Positions 60,809 to 64,000 of a stretch of DNA of 64,000 nt are shown here, in pieces. Source of the DNA: Tatumella punctata (lineage in GTDB: Bacteria > Pseudomonadota > Gammaproteobacteria > Enterobacterales > Enterobacteriaceae); assembly GCF_039523735.1 (NCBI RefSeq), contig NZ_BAAAFW010000014.1, positions 1 through 64,000 of the forward strand, read 5' to 3'. The notes beneath the pieces are model-generated. The model was not told the origin of the DNA and ran no database searches. It worked only from the letters and a program-made list of their open reading frames with translations. How positions within the stretch are numbered: position 1 is the stretch's first letter; the number at the start of each line of letters is the position of its first letter. The position numbers and the translations under genes are program-made.

Positions 60809-61626
60809 AAATCGCCGGCCTGATACTGTGTCTGCTGGCATTACCGGTGTTTGCCACCCGGCACATTGTTTCCATCGGCGGTGATGTCACCGAAATCGTT
60901 TATGCACTGGGGGCCGGTCAGCAACTGGCAGGGCGTGACAGTACCAGTATTCGTCCGCTACAGGCCAGAAAATTACCGGATGTCGGTTATATGCGTCAGC
61001 TGAATACAGAAGGTATTCTGGCGCTGAAACCATCGCTGGTTTTGGTCAGTGAACAGGCCAAACCTTCGCAGGTATTGGAACAGCTTTCACAGGCAGGGGT
61101 GAAGGTGGTGCCTGTGAGCGGAGAAAACTCACTGCCTGCCATATTGCAGAAGATCACCACTATTGCCGCCGCACTTAACGAAAATGTCGCGGCACAGCCA
61201 TTATTACAGCAGGTCAGGCAGCAAACCGAGGCTATCCCGTCTCATCCCTTAGCTATCAGGGCGCTATATATTATGGCAAACAGTGGTATGACGACCCTGG
61301 TGGCCGGTAATCAGACCGCTGCAGATGTGGCAATCCGCAGTGCCGGACTGATTAATGTGATGGGCAGTGTGCCTCATTACCAACCGATGTCTGCTGAGGG
61401 CATTATTGCTGCCGCACCGGATCTGGTACTGATGGATGCCGGTGGCGTGGCGGCCCTGGGCGGGCCGTCTAACGTCTGGCAGTTGCCGGGCCTGGCCATG
61501 ACGCCGGCAGGGCAGCATCAGCGGTTATTGTATGTTGACCAGATGGCCTTGCTGGGATTCGGCCCGGATACACCACAGGCAATACGCCGCTTACGCCAGG
61601 ATGCAGAAAAAATTGATGCACAATAG
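60805..61626 (+). CDS. hmuT: periplasmic heme-binding protein HmuT
   Basis: 273 residues. A signal peptide (residues 1-~17, ending V-F-A) precedes the mature protein starting T-R-H-I-V-S-I-G-G-D-V-T-E. Tyr62 in V-G-Y-M-R-Q-L aligns with the heme-ligand Tyr of HmuT/ShuT. It shuttles heme from the receptor to HmuUV. Translationally coupled with hmuS and hmuU. Confidence 0.9.
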   Translation: MKIAGLILCLLALPVFATRHIVSIGGDVTEIVYALGAGQQLAGRDSTSIRPLQARKLPDVGYMRQLNTEGILALKPSLVLVSEQAKPSQVLEQLSQAGVKVVPVSGENSLPAILQKITTIAAALNENVAAQPLLQQVRQQTEAIPSHPLAIRALYIMANSGMTTLVAGNQTAADVAIRSAGLINVMGSVPHYQPMSAEGIIAAAPDLVLMDAGGVAALGGPSNVWQLPGLAMTPAGQHQRLLYVDQMALLGFGPDTPQAIRRLRQDAEKIDAQ

Positions 61627-62623
61627 TCAGCGCTCACTTCTCTGGTTAGGCACGCTGGGGCTGGTATTGCTGGTGACATTACTGGTGGCCAGTCAGTCAG
61701 GCGCAATAAAGTTATCCCTGGCCAGTTTATGGCATCAGGCCCCGGGGAGCCTGGAGCGTAATATCTGGCTGAATATCCGCTTACCCAGGGTATTACTGGC
61801 AGCCCTGGTCGGAATAGCACTGGCCGTATCGGGGAGTGTTATGCAGGGGCTGTTCCGTAATCCTCTGGCTGACCCCGGACTACTCGGGATCAGCAGTGGC
61901 GCAGGACTGGCTGTGGCAGTCGCGATAGTTATTCCGCTGGCACTCCCGCCGGTGCTGGTAATGTGGCTGCCGATGCTGGCGGCTTTTACCGGCAGCATGC
62001 TGGTCACGGTACTGATCTTTAAACTCAGCCGTGTTACCCGCGGACATCTGTCACGTTTATTACTGTTCGGTGTGGCGATCAATGCCCTCTGCGGATCCAG
62101 TGTCGGGGTGCTCTCATGGATCAGTAATGATCAACAATTGCGTCAGCTCTCCCTGTGGGGCATGGGCAGTCTCGCCCTGGCCAGTTGGCCAGCCCTGTCA
62201 GTCTGTGCGGTGCTGATCCTGCCTGCGGCAATCCTGAGTTTATGTTGTGCCGGACAGCTTAATATGCTGCAACTGGGAGAAGAAGATGCCCATTATATGG
62301 GGGTAAATGTACTGCGGACCCGGCGTCAGTTACTGGTGCTGAATGCCTTACTGGTCGGCACCGCGGTCTCGGTCAGTGGTGTGATTGGCTTTATCGGACT
62401 GGTGATCCCGCATCTGATGCGTCTGTGTTTTGGCAGTGACCACCGCATGGTATTACCTGCATCGGCCCTCAGTGGCGCTATCTTACTGCTGCTGGCGGAT
62501 ACCCTGGCTCGTACTCTGGTAACACCGGCCGAAATGCCGGTCGGGTTGCTGACCAGTCTGATCGGTGCGCCCTGGTTATTCTGGATGATTATCCGTCGGC
62601 AGCGGGAGAACGGGGATGTATGA
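61616..62623 (+). CDS. hmuU: heme ABC importer permease HmuU
   Basis: About 335 residues, FecCD/BtuC family with about ten helices. Typical blocks: R-L-P-R-V-L-L-A-A-L-V-G-I-A-L-A-V-S-G, G-L-F-R-N-P-L-A-D-P-G-L-L-G-I-S-S-G-A and F-I-G-L-V-I-P-H-L-M-R. ATG 61616 overlaps the hmuT end and gives the expected length; ATG 61601 adds five residues. The stop overlaps hmuV. Confidence 0.9.
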   Translation: MHNSQRSLLWLGTLGLVLLVTLLVASQSGAIKLSLASLWHQAPGSLERNIWLNIRLPRVLLAALVGIALAVSGSVMQGLFRNPLADPGLLGISSGAGLAVAVAIVIPLALPPVLVMWLPMLAAFTGSMLVTVLIFKLSRVTRGHLSRLLLFGVAINALCGSSVGVLSWISNDQQLRQLSLWGMGSLALASWPALSVCAVLILPAAILSLCCAGQLNMLQLGEEDAHYMGVNVLRTRRQLLVLNALLVGTAVSVSGVIGFIGLVIPHLMRLCFGSDHRMVLPASALSGAILLLLADTLARTLVTPAEMPVGLLTSLIGAPWLFWMIIRRQRENGDV

Positions 62624-63398
62624 ACTGACGGCACGCTCGGTCGGAGTCATCAGCGGGCAACGCCAGCTGTTGTGTAATATCTGTCTGCAATTTGTCCCCG
62701 GAGAAATGGTCGCGCTGATTGGGCCAAACGGGGCCGGGAAGTCGACCCTGCTGCGGGTACTCAGTGGCTATCTTGCGCCGGACAGCGGACAGTGTCTGCT
62801 ACAGGGTAAACCGCTGGCTGACTGGCCCGGCCGGTTGCTTGCCCGGCAGCGGGCAGTGATGCGTCAGCAAAATACACTGACATTTTCCCTGACGGTGCGC
62901 CAGGTCATCAGCCTTGGCAGGGCGGTCTGGCCACGCCAGCAACAGCCACAGCAGCAGATCGTCAGAGAAGTCGCCGCACTGACCGGTTGTCAGGTGCTGC
63001 TGGAACGCAATTATCTGCAATTATCCGGCGGTGAACAGCAAAGAGTACAGCTGGCGAGGGTACTGGCACAGCTATGGCGTGACGGCGAACCGCAGGGCTT
63101 TTTATTTCTTGATGAACCGGCTTCTGCGCTGGATCTCTACCACCAGCAGCAGATCCTTCGCTTACTGCACCGGCTGACACGGCAGGGAAAACTGATGGTA
63201 TGCAGTGTACTGCATGATCTTAACCAGGCATCCTTATGGGCGGACTGGGTGTTACTGTTACATCAGGGATCGCTGGTGGCAGAAGGAACCGCGCAGCAGG
63301 TACTGAGAAAGGATATTTTAGAGCGCTGGTATCAGGCAGAGCTCAGGGTCAGTACGGAAGGGCCGCAGCAGAAACCGCAGGTGATGCTACTGCCATAA
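62616..63398 (+). CDS. hmuV: heme ABC importer ATPase HmuV
   Basis: 260 residues. Walker A G-P-N-G-A-G-K-S-T, signature L-S-G-G-E-Q-Q-R-V-Q-L-A-R, Walker B F-L-F-L-D-E-P-A-S-A-L-D and switch His in L-H-D-L-N-Q-A. It powers heme import with HmuU. Last gene of the operon; an inverted repeat CCGCCCG/CGGGCGG (about 63411-63429) follows without a T-run. Confidence 0.92.
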   Translation: MYELTARSVGVISGQRQLLCNICLQFVPGEMVALIGPNGAGKSTLLRVLSGYLAPDSGQCLLQGKPLADWPGRLLARQRAVMRQQNTLTFSLTVRQVISLGRAVWPRQQQPQQQIVREVAALTGCQVLLERNYLQLSGGEQQRVQLARVLAQLWRDGEPQGFLFLDEPASALDLYHQQQILRLLHRLTRQGKLMVCSVLHDLNQASLWADWVLLLHQGSLVAEGTAQQVLRKDILERWYQAELRVSTEGPQQKPQVMLLP

Positions 63399-63451
63399 CC
63401 GCGGGTAACCGCCCGCATCACGGGCGGCAGAATACCACAGCAGTGGATCGG

Positions 63452-63607
63452 TTATTCATCAAAACAGAGTTCAGTGGCGCTGCCCTGATCATCATATTCT
63501 TCCCGGTCACGGGCCGCGGCCCGTTCCGGACTCAGCAGGTCATCGGACAGGTAACGCTGACCCGCCGCCAGGATATCTTCAATTTGCACCGCGTAAGTTG
63601 TCGCCAT
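63452..63607 (-). CDS. 51-residue hypothetical protein
   Basis: A short minus-strand gene: ATG at 63607 with GGAGG seven bases upstream, stop TAA at 63452. The product is acidic and starts M-A-T-T-Y-A-V-Q-I-E-D-I-L-A-A-G, continues Q-R-Y-L-S-D-D-L-L-S-P-E and ends E-L-C-F-D-E. No signal peptide or membrane segment. I do not recognise the family. The strong ribosome-binding site and coding-like composition support it as real. Confidence 0.6.
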   Translation of the reverse strand: MATTYAVQIEDILAAGQRYLSDDLLSPERAAARDREEYDDQGSATELCFDE

Positions 63608-63780
63608 CAGGGAACCTCCAGGTTGCGAAATAATGAATCATCATGTTCAGCATGACAGCAGCAGATGACAGTTCTGTGATCCTTTTAGCTGAAACAGCAC
63701 CGGTTGTGCCAGCAGCAAACGACTTCGGCAGTAATTAGCATTATGCTGAAGCGATACGCTATTTTTCGGGAGAGCATGCA

Positions 63781-64000
63781 ATGTTACGTTTAGCGGTAAT
63801 AGGTACTAACTGGATCACCGATAGTTTTGTGACAGCGGCACTGGAAAGCGGCTTGTACCAGCTGACTGCCGTTTATTCCCGTCGTCTGGCGCAGGCTGAA
63901 TCTTTTGCAGCAAAATATGCAGACACGACTCTGTTTACCGATTTGCAGCAACTGGCCAAAAGTGACCTGTTTGATGCGGTATATATTGCCAGCCCGAATT
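63781..64000 (+). CDS. ygjR: Gfo/Idh/MocA-family oxidoreductase, 5' part only
   Basis: The first ~73 residues are visible before the window ends. M-L-R-L-A-V-I-G-T-N-W-I-T-D-S-F-V starts a Rossmann fold, followed by Y-Q-L-T-A-V-Y-S-R-R and F-D-A-V-Y-I-A-S-P-N, close to the E. coli YgjR N-terminus. The family are NAD(P)-dependent sugar or polyol oxidoreductases; YgjR has no established substrate. GGGAG precedes the ATG. Confidence 0.78.
   Translation, partial: MLRLAVIGTNWITDSFVTAALESGLYQLTAVYSRRLAQAESFAAKYADTTLFTDLQQLAKSDLFDAVYIASPN

Noticed and set aside
63236..63655. 139-codon plus-strand frame over the hmuV end and the small gene
   Set aside because: Overlaps hmuV and the better supported minus-strand 51-residue gene; no motif.
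1..64000. CRISPR arrays, tRNA or rRNA genes
   Set aside because: No regularly spaced repeats, tRNA cloverleaf-like sequences or rRNA core segments were recognised while reading.

Overview
The window reads as chromosomal DNA of an Enterobacterales bacterium. Many genes are close enough to Escherichia coli genes to be named: cspA with its cold box, btsS/btsR/btsT/yjiX/yjiA, mtlADR, ahr, a fumA/fumB-type fumarase and lpxP. Two signal-peptide-less levansucrases and a compact ABC-transporter O-antigen locus point to an Erwiniaceae-like plant- or insect-associated genus such as Tatumella, Erwinia or Pantoea. That genus call is an inference.

Layout, left to right. 1-430: debris of two IS3-family transposase genes. 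733-5704: a five-gene oligopeptide/nickel/metallophore-type ABC importer. 5950-11543: cspA with a cold-box leader, a darcynin-like gene, a DUF1471 periplasmic protein, an APC permease with a C-N hydrolase, a zinc-ribbon membrane protein, and a PhzF gene broken by an in-frame stop. 11740-17751: the whole pyruvate-sensing circuit, with kinase BtsS and regulator BtsR convergent with their expected target operon btsT-yjiX-yjiA; recognisable BtsR repeats and a CRP site lie upstream of btsT. 17955-22032: mannitol operon mtlADR with clustered CRP sites. 22240-27951: a monooxygenase/aldo-keto reductase/SSS transporter operon and aldehyde reductase ahr. 28104-31615: fumarase and a DASS carboxylate transporter behind a perfect FNR box.

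32251-42734 is an A+T-rich O-antigen-type locus: promoter, JUMPstart/ops, an 0.8-kb leader, then wzm, wzt, a methyltransferase, two glycosyltransferase genes and the four-gene GDP-D-glycero-alpha-D-manno-heptose pathway (hddA, gmhA, hddC, gmhB). The Wzt C-terminal domain plus the methyltransferase suggests a capped polymer exported by the ABC route, probably containing D,D-heptose.

43105-46888 encodes a 929-residue three-domain flavin reductase (OYE, covalent-FMN domain, FAD fumarate-reductase domain) with its ApbE flavinyl-transferase. With fumarase, the DASS transporter and the FNR box it suggests an anaerobic dicarboxylate/fumarate theme. 46996-51988: two small unknown genes, a metallophosphoesterase, a ClC-type channel and lpxP.

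The most unusual segment is 52448-56798. Two near-identical levansucrase genes flank a phage-type holin that directly follows one of them, and an Ogr/Delta (P2 late activator) homologue sits divergently beside that gene. Both levansucrase leaders carry the same ACACAACA/TGTTGTGT dyad about 120 nt upstream of the start codon. This looks like a domesticated phage late-gene module driving expression and perhaps holin-assisted release of an enzyme with no signal peptide. The window ends with a Fur-box heme-uptake operon (receptor, hmuS-T-U-V), a 51-residue unknown gene and the start of a ygjR-like oxidoreductase. I saw no rRNA, tRNA or CRISPR array.
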